DNA from: Dioscorea cayenensis subsp. rotundata
Taxonomy: Eukaryota; Streptophyta; Magnoliopsida; Dioscoreales; Dioscoreaceae
Assembly (NCBI RefSeq): GCF_009730915.1
Contig: NC_052474.1
Span: forward strand, 7,103,501-7,167,500
Reading direction: 5' to 3'
Length of the DNA stretch: 64,000 nucleotides
Made by a program: the position numbers and the translations under genes. The notes under the pieces were generated by a model. The model was not told the origin of the DNA, ran no database searches, and saw only the letters and a list, made by a program, of their open reading frames with translations. This document shows positions 47,779-59,281 of this stretch, one piece after another. The stretch's first letter is position 1; each line of letters opens with the position of its first letter.

Positions 47779-50700
47779 GTGATTAAGTTTTTGGGATTTG
47801 GAGGTTGCTTCTCTGTTTTGCTTTGGCTTGGCTTTGGTTTCTATTATGAGGTTCTTGAAATGAGATGTATAATTATATAAGTGAAAAGAGTAATTGTGCA
47901 TGTTTATGGGACATTAAGAAGGGTGTTGAAAAATGTCAAAAGGAGTGAATGCAGGCCAATGGTTGGCTGAGGATTAAGCCTGTGAATGAATATGTACAAT
48001 GAAGAGTTCATAAGTTGGCAAGTGGCATAACCTTGTGCTGTTTTTTTATTGACAGCGTTTTTCCTTTCCTTTTTCTTTTCTAAAAAATAATTTATTAGCT
48101 AGTTTTTACGTGTTTGAATTAAATAAAAAAGACTCTTTAGATTTGTTTTATTCTTTTTGAAAATGAGTTGCATCATAATAATTTTAAACTCTTTTATCAT
48201 TTTTCACTTGATTAAATAAATAGACTTCAAGTTGATTTATTTTATGTTTTGAGTTTTAAATAATACATGTGGGTTATGATACTTTTAGTTTAAGTTTTTG
48301 GGGTTTAATAAAGTCTCTAATTGTACACTTTATTGATGTATTAAGTGCACAACTGGTACTCGCCTAATCTGCTTTTGTTTTGTCACAATCATGCTTTCAA
48401 ATTAAATGCTTAAAAAATTAATCATCTATGTGAATTCCTCATTGAGTGAGGATAATTTCCTAGCAAGACTTTGAAAAATATTTTTCACTATTTTCTTGGA
48501 TCTTCTAGACTTCTAGAGTACCTTAATCAACAACCACCACACAACAACAAGAGCTTGATTTTTAATAAACAAAATGTGGAACATACTTAAGGATTAATTA
48601 AAGAAAGAAAGAATGAAAAGAAAAATAAATAGTATTAAATATAAAATAATGAGCATGAAGTCAAAGAGATAACATGGAACATACTTGAGAATAAGAAATC
48701 TATGCATCGCCGACGCACTGGTGTAGATGTTTGTCTACAGGCTAGGAAGCGCGGGCCGGTGATCCACCGCCCACGTGAGACAAAACAAAGCATACTAACT
48801 TTGAAATATCAATGCAAATCATTAATTTTGGCTTAAAAATTAACAGATATTTGGCTAATAATTCATTCATTAAATTCAATAAAAGGCACATTATATAAAA
48901 ATAAATATGATTTTTGTTAAACTCCAAAAAGCAGAGCCAAACACATCCCAATAACACAACCTTGACTGAGATTTGTCAGAATAATAACATGTTTGTTAGA
49001 AGGTGGGAAAGAACTGCTATTTCACCATTTTTCAATTGTTCTTTTTTGGTCTTTGAATGAGTTCATCTTTCAGTAGTATCCAGCACTCCTTAGATCTGCT
49101 TGCTGGGGTTGACTCTGGCCAGCTTCGGTTTCAGCACCGAGAAAGACGAGGGCGACCTGTTCACATAGTTGGTATGAAAGAATTTTTGGTTATATTTCAA
49201 TTGAGTCTCCGAATTCAACTGTAAAATAAGTAAATATGTTCACATTCTATGTGCAGATCTGGAAACAGGCAATACCTTGCGACATGATATAGTGTATTCT
49301 TTCGGCAATGTTTAACATGCAAGGAATGTGATCTGTGAAAATTGCACATGGATGATTGATTTATTGGTTTTTCTTTTCCTGGATTTCATAAGACTGGTGT
49401 GCCTAATGAGTGACCTTAAATTATAATATTTTTGCAGCAAAATGTTCACAAACTGAACAGACATGCAGACAGTAATCAACTTTTTCTATAAGCACTAACA
49501 GCAGCAAAAATCTACATCCATGGTCAGCAATCTATTTTGATGGAGCAAACAATTGTGGACTGGTCAATAAAGTATTCATTTGTTTCACATGTTTTGGAAA
49601 TTAAATGTGAAAAAGAACACAGATAGAAAAGCAATATGTTTCAGCATGATATCAGTACATATGTCAAGAAATCTTCCATGCAGCACGGAATCATTACGTT
49701 GACCCTCGTTCCAAATACAGAAAAAAAAAGATATTTTTGTTTGCATAGTTTTCTTGCAAATAAAACCGTGATTACTTGTATGCTCTGATCAAAGTTTTCT
49801 GAATTCTTTAATGACCACATAGCATGTTCAAACCAAGGTTGCAAACAACATGCCGTTTTTGTTTAATTTGTTAAAGATCTTGAATCTGAATTAGACACAA
49901 AGCTTGAGCCTATAGGGGCCTCATTATAACTGATTATACTTCACACAAATCCTATCATCAAACTTTCTTATATCTCCCAGATTTTTATGAATTAGACATA
50001 AAAATGCAAAAAAGACATCTTCGAGCAACATGCTAGCTTTCCATATTGAGACCTGCAAAATACAGCTCCTCCTTACAACTCAAATCCACACAGCTTTGAC
50101 ATTCAATCAGGATCTTCTATTATCCATTTTATTTTCAGTCAGTGGGTTGAATAATATCCTCTATTCATGACATTGTCAATTTTTCTTTTGCTTAAGATCA
50201 TATTTCCATGATGCTAACTCACTTTTTTTTTCTGTGAAACAAACTCATTGGGTAATGATAGTAGCTTCCTGCAAGGCTGCAAGACCCCTTTCCCTTTCAA
50301 GGAGATCTTGTGTTATTTAATTGCATTTAGTTTTGTTTCTCGTCTTATATCCATTCACAAGAAGTATTAGCTTTAGAGAAACAATATTTCAGTTAAAATT
50401 CCTTCAGAGAAGACCAAGTGAGCAAAAATGCAAAATCCATAACATCAACATTTAGAATCATTGGAATATTACCTCTGGAAGCATAATAATCTATGCCTTT
50501 GTTAAAATGCTTTAATCTTATATTCTATACATTTTGTGTTAAAAATGCAACTAAGTTTAAATAAGGCAATAACTCTTAATAAACAAAGCAAAAATCTCTT
50601 TATCTACAACAAAATCCTTTATCTGCAACTAAGTTTATAACACAATGGAGGAAAGGAATTACCATCTCACGATATAGCATTATTTCTCTTATACGTCTCA

Positions 50701-52161
50701 CAAGGCCAGTAGTTGGATCACTGAACACTTTGGTTTCAAGTTCCTTCTAAATACAAAAACAGACCCTATGGTAGAGAAACACTAAAAACAATCAACTTGG
50801 ATGGTAGAGATTCAAATATAAATCAAATTAGAGGAAAAACATAACTAAACACAGGCAAATACTGCAGATGCATACTTTCCCCAAAAGGTTAAGTACATAT
50901 AGCCTGAGGGCTGACACATTATTCATGATATGAAATGATACACATGCCAAATAAGTTGAGAATTTCTCCATCAACAAAAGGCATAATATAAGGATGTTTA
51001 ACTATGAATTTTTTCCTTTTTGATTTTTCCTAACCACAATAAGACAGTTAAAACAATTAGCAAGCAGCTCCAATTTTTCATTTTTCAACAAGGCAGAAGA
51101 TTATTGTGTCCACTTAATGAATCAAACAAATATGTTTAGGGAAGTAGCAAAAAGCTTATATCAATGGCTTCTCATAGATAACCAAATCATTGCTACAAAA
51201 GAATTAAAAGAAAGCTGCTGATAAATATAGTCCATCACAAGCATCTATGAAATCTTTTATAAGATTAACTTAGCAATGGCATTGCAGTCAAATTGCCACA
51301 GAGACAAGTGTCCAGTAGACCAATCACTGACCCTCCCATTAGTTTGGGTTGAGCATAAATAACTAGGTTTGCCTTCATCCCAAATTTAGATCCATATAAA
51401 ATTCCTCCATTAAAACAAACACATTATCCTTGAAAACAGAATTGCTGCTTCATGACCATATCGCAATATGGCTAACTCCATAATCTCCCCTAATGCATAA
51501 CTCGCAACCTATGACCTCGAAACAAATGTGACTGGTAGGCCAATACAAAAGAGTCTCAATCTCTCAACTCAAAAGATAATTTTTTAGAACACAAACTCTA
51601 AATCCAAGCTAGATGTTTTGCTTGCCCCAAAAACCTTGATAAACAAACATTGCCAAAATATTACCTATCGTCTTGCAATTGTGCCACAAAGTACTTTCTA
51701 CAGCTTCAAGTTCTAAAGCTTCCTTATGATTCAAAAAATTTCACTATTTTGTCCTAATTTTAATACTTAATAAATTTAGACTATTTAACAAACATCCTTA
51801 TATTCTTAAGATATTCAACAGATATGATATACTTCCCCAAAACAAAAAAGATAACTTTGCGATTAATCATCAATGAAGAAGAGACCAACAATTGTTGTTC
51901 GTAGGAAGGTGATCACTGACCCGGGATTGACGTGCTTGAGGGCGAGGGTCTCCGGAGCCGCTCCGGATAAACGCACACGCGCGATGCCATTGAACGGCGC
52001 ATCGCTCCGCATATTCCCTGGGCTGCTCATTGTCCAATGGTCTGCGATTATTCCTGATTCCTCGGTGCCCAGCGAGAACAGCACGACAGAGCGGCTGCTC
52101 AAACTAACTTCTGCACCGGCTTTTGGCCCACTTCCTACCATCACCATCCTTCCCCAAAAAC
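47511..52161. repeat. Large direct duplication, copy 2
   Basis: Matches 1-4643 along its whole length. Unlike copy 1 it is inside a contig and continues through 52520 without a break. Differences are mainly homopolymer indels until about 51300 (copy 1 about 3780), then denser. Confidence 0.95.
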
Positions 52162-52520
52162 TCACCGTCAAAAACCAAACATCGAAAACAGTATAAAACA
52201 ACAAAGAGAAGTACGCGTGTTTCCACACCTTATAAACACCAGGATCGAGACCATTCTCGAGGGGCCGCTGAAAGGAAGCTGCTGCTGAGATGTGGGTTGA
52301 TCGTCCGGTAAGGGCTCGGCATCGCCTGGGAGGCGCAGTGAAGAAGGGCAGCGGAAAGGAGGGGCGGCTGGACGATCTTTCTCGAAGAGCGCCACGAAGC
52401 GGACGACAACGAGGCCACCGCCATGAATGGCCTTCTTCCCATCGAGGCGTCTGAAAAGCCCTCGGTACCCTCGTCGGAGACTATCATCAAGACCGTTGAT
52501 GGTGCCCTCGTGATTCGCAC
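49070..52520 (-). CDS. Unidentified multi-exon gene, copy 2
   Basis: Exon-like blocks on the minus strand are 49156-49070 (last), 49332-49276, 50746-50663 and GC-rich coding-like sequence at about 52520-51863. The 50663-50746 exon is open here and codes KELETKVFSDPTTGLVRRIR followed by EIMLYREM. The last exon has an extra G at about 49151 compared with copy 1 and so runs out of frame. Each copy keeps a different exon intact. The GC-rich right end looks like first exon(s) and promoter; several frames are open and I cannot choose. The family is not recognised. Confidence 0.35.
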
Positions 52521-53240
52521 CTTATTTATTTATTTTGGCTTCCTATACCCTTTTAAAATCTATATTTATTTTTGCTATGAAGTACCCTTACTATGTTCCA
52601 TTATCCACTAGTTTTCAATTCAATAATAATTTCATTTTTATTTTTAATTATTAACTGAGATTAATGATAAATGGAATACAGTAACTCTTTATACTTTGAG
52701 AATGCTTGTATAAATAAGAAATGAAATGAAACACATTGAGCATATATATGTTCATTTCTTATCAGCTTTATTTGACAAAAATCTTTTACAACAAATTAAG
52801 CAAGTTAATATCCAGATGATGTGAAGCCTACCTACAACAGAGGATTTTGAGACGTATGTGCGAATTTGGTTCCAAAGTCCACATCCTCGTGGTTAATACA
52901 GTGAAGGGACAGCCTTTTGCTGCATAACTACTTGCAATTTTGAAATTGTCTACTTTGATTACATTCCTTTTATGCTTTAGCAATCACCCATTAGAGTACT
53001 CAAGAATGCACTCTGAAGCTTATTCTGAACTCCGAGTCTCTGCTACTCTTCGGTTTCTATTTGACATCATCCGATATACGACCACTGCTCTCAGGCTTAT
53101 CGTATATGTTTGCAAAGTGAAGAGAGATGTAGGTGTCTAGCTAAAAGCATCAACTTTACTGATCTCGAAAGAAATTGGTACGTTTGACGGTGACAGATGC
53201 ATGGAACAGTTATAGTGGCTTTTATTATACATGCATGCAA
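52521..53240. other. Intergenic
   Basis: AT-rich DNA on the 5' side of the minus-strand gene. No coding sequence is recognised. Confidence 0.5.
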
Positions 53241-53518
53241 GAGAGAGATGTTGAAGTGCCACCATTATCAAAATTTGATCAGAATTGTGGAATTTATTGC
53301 TTTTGTTGGAGAAAATTGTTATTCATGATTTGTTATGAGAGATGAATAATCACTCAAAGTGCTTGATTATTTCTGCAGTTAAGTGTATGAGAGACTAGAT
53401 GTGGAAGTGCCACCATTATCAAAATGTAATCAGGACACGCAGGAAATTTGGTGCCTGGAGATGAATCAATTTCTATAGTTAGCTATGGAAGATGAATCGT
53501 CAGCTCATTGCTTGATTA
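53241..53518. repeat. Tandem repeat, 150-bp period, cut by the gap
   Basis: Unit 1 (53241-53390) and unit 2 (53391-53518) share AAGTGCCACCATTATCAAAA and a TGCTTGATTA end. Unit 2 breaks off at the N run, so the array may continue into the gap. Confidence 0.75.
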
Positions 53519-54518
53519 NNNNNNNNNNNNNNNNNNNNNNNNNNNNNNNNNNNNNNNNNNNNNNNNNNNNNNNNNNNNNNNNNNNNNNNNNNNNNNNNNN
53601 NNNNNNNNNNNNNNNNNNNNNNNNNNNNNNNNNNNNNNNNNNNNNNNNNNNNNNNNNNNNNNNNNNNNNNNNNNNNNNNNNNNNNNNNNNNNNNNNNNNN
53701 NNNNNNNNNNNNNNNNNNNNNNNNNNNNNNNNNNNNNNNNNNNNNNNNNNNNNNNNNNNNNNNNNNNNNNNNNNNNNNNNNNNNNNNNNNNNNNNNNNNN
53801 NNNNNNNNNNNNNNNNNNNNNNNNNNNNNNNNNNNNNNNNNNNNNNNNNNNNNNNNNNNNNNNNNNNNNNNNNNNNNNNNNNNNNNNNNNNNNNNNNNNN
53901 NNNNNNNNNNNNNNNNNNNNNNNNNNNNNNNNNNNNNNNNNNNNNNNNNNNNNNNNNNNNNNNNNNNNNNNNNNNNNNNNNNNNNNNNNNNNNNNNNNNN
54001 NNNNNNNNNNNNNNNNNNNNNNNNNNNNNNNNNNNNNNNNNNNNNNNNNNNNNNNNNNNNNNNNNNNNNNNNNNNNNNNNNNNNNNNNNNNNNNNNNNNN
54101 NNNNNNNNNNNNNNNNNNNNNNNNNNNNNNNNNNNNNNNNNNNNNNNNNNNNNNNNNNNNNNNNNNNNNNNNNNNNNNNNNNNNNNNNNNNNNNNNNNNN
54201 NNNNNNNNNNNNNNNNNNNNNNNNNNNNNNNNNNNNNNNNNNNNNNNNNNNNNNNNNNNNNNNNNNNNNNNNNNNNNNNNNNNNNNNNNNNNNNNNNNNN
54301 NNNNNNNNNNNNNNNNNNNNNNNNNNNNNNNNNNNNNNNNNNNNNNNNNNNNNNNNNNNNNNNNNNNNNNNNNNNNNNNNNNNNNNNNNNNNNNNNNNNN
54401 NNNNNNNNNNNNNNNNNNNNNNNNNNNNNNNNNNNNNNNNNNNNNNNNNNNNNNNNNNNNNNNNNNNNNNNNNNNNNNNNNNNNNNNNNNNNNNNNNNNN
54501 NNNNNNNNNNNNNNNNNN
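53519..54518. other. Assembly gap, exactly 1000 N
   Basis: Placeholder gap. It removes the first 53 or so bases of the Copia 5' LTR and its left flank. Confidence 1.
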
Positions 54519-54695
54519 AAGCTTACTGTTTTGTGGAATCTGCTTTTTGAAAAAGTGTGATGTCTTGGGTTTAGTGTTGACCTATCATCTTGTGTTCTGT
54601 GATATATATGCATATCTGAACTTGAATGAATGTATGAATGTTTTTCCTAACATTTTTCTTCTTTGTTAAGCTCTCCTTATCAAAAATTTACATCA
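54519..54695 (+). repeat. Copia 5' LTR (last 177 bp)
   Basis: Matches 58848-59026. The two differ by about five one-base indels and about one substitution. It ends TTACATCA directly before the primer-binding site. Confidence 0.95.
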
Positions 54696-54707
54696 TGGCA
54701 TCAGAGC
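54696..54707 (+). promoter_or_regulatory. Primer-binding site, initiator Met-tRNA type
   Basis: TGGCATCAGAGC directly follows the 5' LTR. It differs by one base from TGGTATCAGAGC, complementary to the 3' end of initiator Met-tRNA and usual for Copia. Confidence 0.9.
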
Positions 54708-54799
54708 TCTCATAGATCTTATGGGACTGTGATTAAAAACAAAAAATCAGCAAGGGCTTCCTCTACAAATACCTCAAAAAAATCATACCTTAAATCCCT

Positions 54800-57118
54800 A
54801 TGGCTTCCAACAGCATACTAAACCTTTCACCTCCAGCTTTAAGTGGTGAAAATTATCAAGTCTGGGCTGTTAAAATGAAGGCTTATTTGAGAGGTCTTGG
54901 TCTATGGCAGTGGGTTGAAGCTGAGAAGGAAGTACCACCTCTTGGAGACAACCCAACACTCAATCAGATCCGGGCTCATGAAGAAGAAAAGACTAAAGCT
55001 CCAAGAGCTTTGTCTGTCATTCATGGTGCTGTTTCAGAAACAATTTTTTTAAGAATCATGGATTGTGAAACACCAAAAGAAGCTTGGGACAAGCTCAAGG
55101 AGATGTATGCGGGTAGTGATAGAACCAAGAAAATGCAGATTCTAAATTTAAAGAGGCAATTTCAAATGTTGAATATGAAAGACAATGAATCCATAAAGGA
55201 GTTTGCAGACAGGTTGATGGAAGTTGTTAACAAAATCAGACTTCTTGGTGAAGACTTGACCGATGAAAAGGGTGGTAGAAAAAGTTTTAGTGGAGCTTGC
55301 AGGAGAGATTTGAGTCTAAAAATTTCTTCACTTGAAGACTCAAAAGATTTAACCAAGATTTCTTTGGCTGAGCTTGTTCATGCTTTTCAAGCTCAAGAGC
55401 AGAGAAGATTAATGAGACAAGAAACTAGTAATGAAGGGGCTTTTCTTGCAAAGCAAAGGGAAGGTTCCTCAGGTGGTGAGAAGAAGCACTTCAGTGAGAA
55501 GAAGCACTTTGGTGAGAAGAAGTACCTTGGTGAGAAGAAAGACAAGGAGAAGAATGAGGGACAAGGAAGCAAAAGTGGACAAAAGGGCAAGTTCCCTCCA
55601 TGTCCTCATTGTAAAAAAGAAAATCACTCTGAAAATTATTGTTGGTGGAGGCCAAATGTGAAATGTAGAGCCTGTAATCAGCTTGGACATGTTGAAAAAG
55701 TTTGTAAAAGCAAAGGAAATCAGCAAAGACAACAAGCTCAGCTGGCAGAAAATGAATCTGAAGCAGAAGAGAAGTTGTTTGTTGTAACTTGTCAAGCATC
55801 TGGTAACACCAACAACTTTTGGCTTGTTGATAGTGGCTGCACAAGCCATATGACATTTGATGTTGAAGTTTTCAAGCATTTAGACACAACCTTTACCTCA
55901 AAAGTGAAAGTGGGCAATGGAGAGTACCTCAATGTGAAGGGAAAAGGTACAGCAGCCATTAGCACACCATCAGGTATCAAGCTCATTTATGATGTGCTTT
56001 ATGTACCTGAGATAAGTCAAAATCTTCTAAGTGTGGGTCAAATGCTAGAGAAAGGTTTTTCCTTGCATTTTAACAAAATGTCCTGCATTATTCATGATCC
56101 AACTGGTCAGCATTTAATGACTGTTGCCATGAAAAACAAGAGTTTTCCAATAGATTGGAAACAGACCTCTGTGCATGCATATGCTAGTTCAGTTGATGAT
56201 TCATGCTTGTGGCATAAAAGATTTGGCCATTCTAGCTACTCCACTTTAAAGCAAATGCATGAAAAGAACCTTGTTGCTGATTTGCCTGCTATAAATGATG
56301 TTGTTCATGTGTGTGAAATATGTCAAATGGGCAAGAATACAAGGTTGCCATTTGGAGACAGTAATTGGAGGGCCACAGAAAAACTGCAGCTCATCCACTC
56401 TGATGTGTGTGGACCAATGAGTGTTGAATCCTTAAATGGCAGCAAATATTTCTTGATTTTTATAGATGATTACTCAAGAATGTGTTGGGTTTATTTTCTC
56501 AAACAAAAATCTGAAGTTTTGAGCCAATTTACATGTTTTAAAGCTCTTGTGGAAAAGCAAACTGGTCATAGCATCAAGATGCTCAGAACCGATAATGGAG
56601 GTGAATATATCTCTTCTAAATTCAAAATGTTCTGTGACAAGCATGGCATTCAACATCAACTGACTGTTCCTTACACTCCTCAACAAAATGGAGTGAGTGA
56701 GAGGAAAAATAGAACTATCATGGAGATGTCTAGGTGCCTTTTGTATGAAAAATCCTTGCCAAAAAAGTTTTGGGCTGAGGCTGTCAATACCTCAGTATAT
56801 CTATTAAATCTTTTGCCAACAAAATCTTTAAAAGGCAGTATTCCTCATGAATTATGGCATGGTTTCAAGCCTTCTGTTGATCACTTGAAAATTTTTGGGA
56901 GTGTTTGCTATGCTCATGTTCCTGATGTGCAAAGGGATAAATTGGATGCAAAAGCTATTGTTGGTATATTTCTTGGCTACAGTAGCATCACGAAAGGCTA
57001 TAGAGTTCTGAATTTGAAGACTAACAAGGTTCAAGTAAGCAGAGATGTGAAGGTTGATGAAGCTGCAAAATGGAATTGGAAAAAAGGTGAAGCTGAATTT
57101 CTTCCAATCGAGGGTTGA
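54800..57118 (+). CDS. Copia Gag-protease-integrase, intact 772-codon frame
   Basis: Starts MASNSILNLSPPALSGENYQ, the Copia gag N terminus (UBN2-like, to about residue 210). A Lys/Gly-rich linker with repeats (about 220-260) and two CCHC zinc knuckles (CPHCKKENHSENYC and CRACNQLGHVEKVC) follow. The protease active site is WLVDSGCTSHM (about residue 341). The GAG-pre-integrase HHCC-type region contains LWHKRFGHSS. The integrase core has the three acidic residues in HSDVCGP, RTDNGGEY and the Glu of NGVSERKNRT. These proteins package the RNA, cut the polyprotein and join cDNA to the host genome. The frame closes at a TGA (57116-57118) early in what should be the integrase-RT linker, so RT is not read through. 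Confidence 0.95.
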   Translation: MASNSILNLSPPALSGENYQVWAVKMKAYLRGLGLWQWVEAEKEVPPLGDNPTLNQIRAHEEEKTKAPRALSVIHGAVSETIFLRIMDCETPKEAWDKLKEMYAGSDRTKKMQILNLKRQFQMLNMKDNESIKEFADRLMEVVNKIRLLGEDLTDEKGGRKSFSGACRRDLSLKISSLEDSKDLTKISLAELVHAFQAQEQRRLMRQETSNEGAFLAKQREGSSGGEKKHFSEKKHFGEKKYLGEKKDKEKNEGQGSKSGQKGKFPPCPHCKKENHSENYCWWRPNVKCRACNQLGHVEKVCKSKGNQQRQQAQLAENESEAEEKLFVVTCQASGNTNNFWLVDSGCTSHMTFDVEVFKHLDTTFTSKVKVGNGEYLNVKGKGTAAISTPSGIKLIYDVLYVPEISQNLLSVGQMLEKGFSLHFNKMSCIIHDPTGQHLMTVAMKNKSFPIDWKQTSVHAYASSVDDSCLWHKRFGHSSYSTLKQMHEKNLVADLPAINDVVHVCEICQMGKNTRLPFGDSNWRATEKLQLIHSDVCGPMSVESLNGSKYFLIFIDDYSRMCWVYFLKQKSEVLSQFTCFKALVEKQTGHSIKMLRTDNGGEYISSKFKMFCDKHGIQHQLTVPYTPQQNGVSERKNRTIMEMSRCLLYEKSLPKKFWAEAVNTSVYLLNLLPTKSLKGSIPHELWHGFKPSVDHLKIFGSVCYAHVPDVQRDKLDAKAIVGIFLGYSSITKGYRVLNLKTNKVQVSRDVKVDEAAKWNWKKGEAEFLPIEG

Positions 57119-58780
57119 TAATATTACTTTACCTCAAGAACAAGATGATGGTGGTTCAAGTGATGATGATGAAACTCCTATAAGAGGCAAAAAGAACACT
57201 TGCGAAATTTATGATGATGCAATTTTGTAAAGCTTGAACCAACAAACTATGCAGATGCAAGCGTTGATGATGGTTGGAGGGCAGCAATGGAGGAGGAGAT
57301 GCATATGATTAACAAAAATTCAACTTGGAAACTTGTTGATAGACCTCAAAATCGAGAAAGTCATTGGTGTCAAGTGGGTTTATAGAACCAAAATGAATCC
57401 GGATGGTTTTTATAAACAAAAGTCGAAAGCAAGACTTGTGGCTAAGGGTTATTCACAACAACAAGGCATAGATTATCTGAGACACTTTTTGCTCTCGTGG
57501 CAAGGCATGATACAATCGGAATGTTGGTTGCTCTGCGACTAAGTTTGGATGGAAAAATTTTTCATCTTGATGTTAAATCGCTTTTCTCAATGGCATGCTA
57601 AATGAAGAAATTTTTGTTGAGCGACTGAAGGTTTTGAAGTTGTTGGTAGTGAAGCAAGGTATATAAGCTTTATCAAAGCTCTTTATGTCGTAAACAAGCT
57701 CCAAGAGCTTGGTACAGACAAAATTGATACTTATTTGCGAGAATGGGTTTCAAAGGAGCAAAAAAATGAGGCCACTCTTTATGTTAAAAAAACTGAAGGT
57801 CATAAAATTCAGCTTGTACTCTCCTTATATGTTGATGATTTTGCTAATTCTTGGTGGAAATTGAGCCATGATTTTTGGATTTCAAACAAGTTATGGAAAA
57901 GGAGTTTGAAATGTCAGACCTTGGTGAAATGAGGTATTTCCTTGGGATGGAGATTCATCAATTCTGGGATGGTATTTTTTTATCACGTCAGCGAAGTATG
58001 CTTGGCAAGTGCTAAAAATTTCATATGGAGAAAGCAAAAATCGGTTGCTACTCCTTTGACAGTTAATGCAAAATTTTCCATTGATGATGGGGAAAGCAAG
58101 GTTGATGCTTCAAATTATAGAAGCATTATTGGAAGTCTCTTATATTTGTCTACAACAAGACCTGACATTATGTATGCTACTAGCTTGCTTTCTAGATTTA
58201 TGCATTCTCCCGCAAAGAAGGCTCATCTTTGTGCGACAAAGAGAGTATTGAGATATATTAGAGGCTCTACTCGATTATGGTGTTCTTTTCTCAAAAAGGG
58301 AAAATCATGATCTTTTTGGTTTTGCGAACAGTGATTGGGCAGGCAGTGTTGATGATTCAAAGAGTACATCGGGGCTATGTTTTTTTCTTTTGGCGTTGGT
58401 GTTTTTCTTTGGAATTCAAAAGAAACAAGAAGTTGTAGCTCAATCCTCGTGAGCGAGAATATATTTCAGCAGTGGAGCAACAAATCAAGCAATTTGGCTT
58501 AGAAAAAAATCTTATCCGATTTGGGACAAGTTCAGAATCAAGCTACAACAATTTGGGTGGATAACAAATCGGCCATTGCAATGTCCAAGAACCCGTTAAT
58601 CATGGAAGAACAAAGCATATAAAAGTCAAGTTTCATGCTATTAGAGAAGTCGAAAGACTTGAAGAAATTGAGCTAAAAGTATTGCAGCACTAATGAACAA
58701 CTTACGGACATTATGACCAAAGCTTTGGAAAAAGGATAAGTTTGTAAAAGCGAGATCAATGATGGGAATCTCAATGAGAA
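57119..58780 (+). pseudogene. Copia reverse transcriptase / RNase H, frameshifted
   Basis: Pieces lie in all three plus frames. [15 protein letters not shown] is near 57280, [20 protein letters not shown] at 57362, and the catalytic box LYVDDF at 57827-57844. IGSLLYLSTTRPDIMYATS lies near 58130-58190. The RNase H region DWAGSVDDSKSTSG lies near 58334-58375. At least seven frame changes are needed, so no functional protein is coded as given. No position is proposed for a repaired frame. Confidence 0.9.
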
Positions 58781-58785
58781 ATTTC

Positions 58786-58794
58786 AAGGAGGAG
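58786..58794 (+). promoter_or_regulatory. Polypurine tract
   Basis: The purine-rich AAGGAGGAG-type tract lies immediately before the TGTTAG start of the 3' LTR, the plus-strand primer position. Confidence 0.75.
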
Positions 58795-59026
58795 TGTTAG
58801 AGTCTGAAATTTCTCTAACAAAAAGATGAATTAGCTGTAGTGGACTAAAGCTTACTGTTTTGTGGAATCTGCTTTTTGAAAAAGTGTGATGTCTTGGGTT
58901 TTAGTGTTGACCCTATCATCTTGTGTTACTGTGATATATATGCATATCTAAACTTGAATGAATGTATGAATGTTTTTCCTAACATTTTTCTTCTTTGTTA
59001 AGCTCTCCTTATCAAAATTTACATCA
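58795..59026 (+). repeat. Copia 3' LTR, 232 bp
   Basis: Starts TGTTAGAGTCTG and ends TTACATCA (TG...CA). The first 26 bases contain an 8-bp inverted pair, TGTTAGAG and CTCTAACA. Confidence 0.95.
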
Positions 59027-59281
59027 TTTATAATCAATAATGGAATTTGCTCTTTTTAATTTCAGTACTTAGGTATGGTTAATTAAAAATAAAAGGTATA
59101 TCTATTAATTTGTTTTAAGTCCCTCTAATATAATTTATTCTTAAAAAATTCTTATATTTTAATATTTTAAATATATAAAAATTACTTATATTTCTTGAAA
59201 ATTAATATATATATATGCAATTTATTTTTAAATAAAGTCAAAATAAAGAAATAACAAGACTAAGGTTGTTGGGTCTTCAAA
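59027..59281. other. Intergenic, AT-rich
   Basis: No gene seen. Confidence 0.5.

Larger units (their letters stand above)
54519..59026 (+). mobile_element. Ty1/Copia LTR retrotransposon, 5' end cut by gap
   Basis: The order is partial 5' LTR, primer-binding site, gag-protease-integrase frame, broken RT/RNase H, polypurine tract, 3' LTR. Integrase before RT marks it as Copia. The LTRs are short (232 bp). The target duplication cannot be checked because the left flank is missing; the right flank starts TTTAT. It is degraded in its 3' half. Confidence 0.95.

Noticed and set aside
55469..55879. Minus-strand ORFs inside the Copia polyprotein
   Set aside because: They are antisense shadows of the gag linker and zinc-knuckle region.
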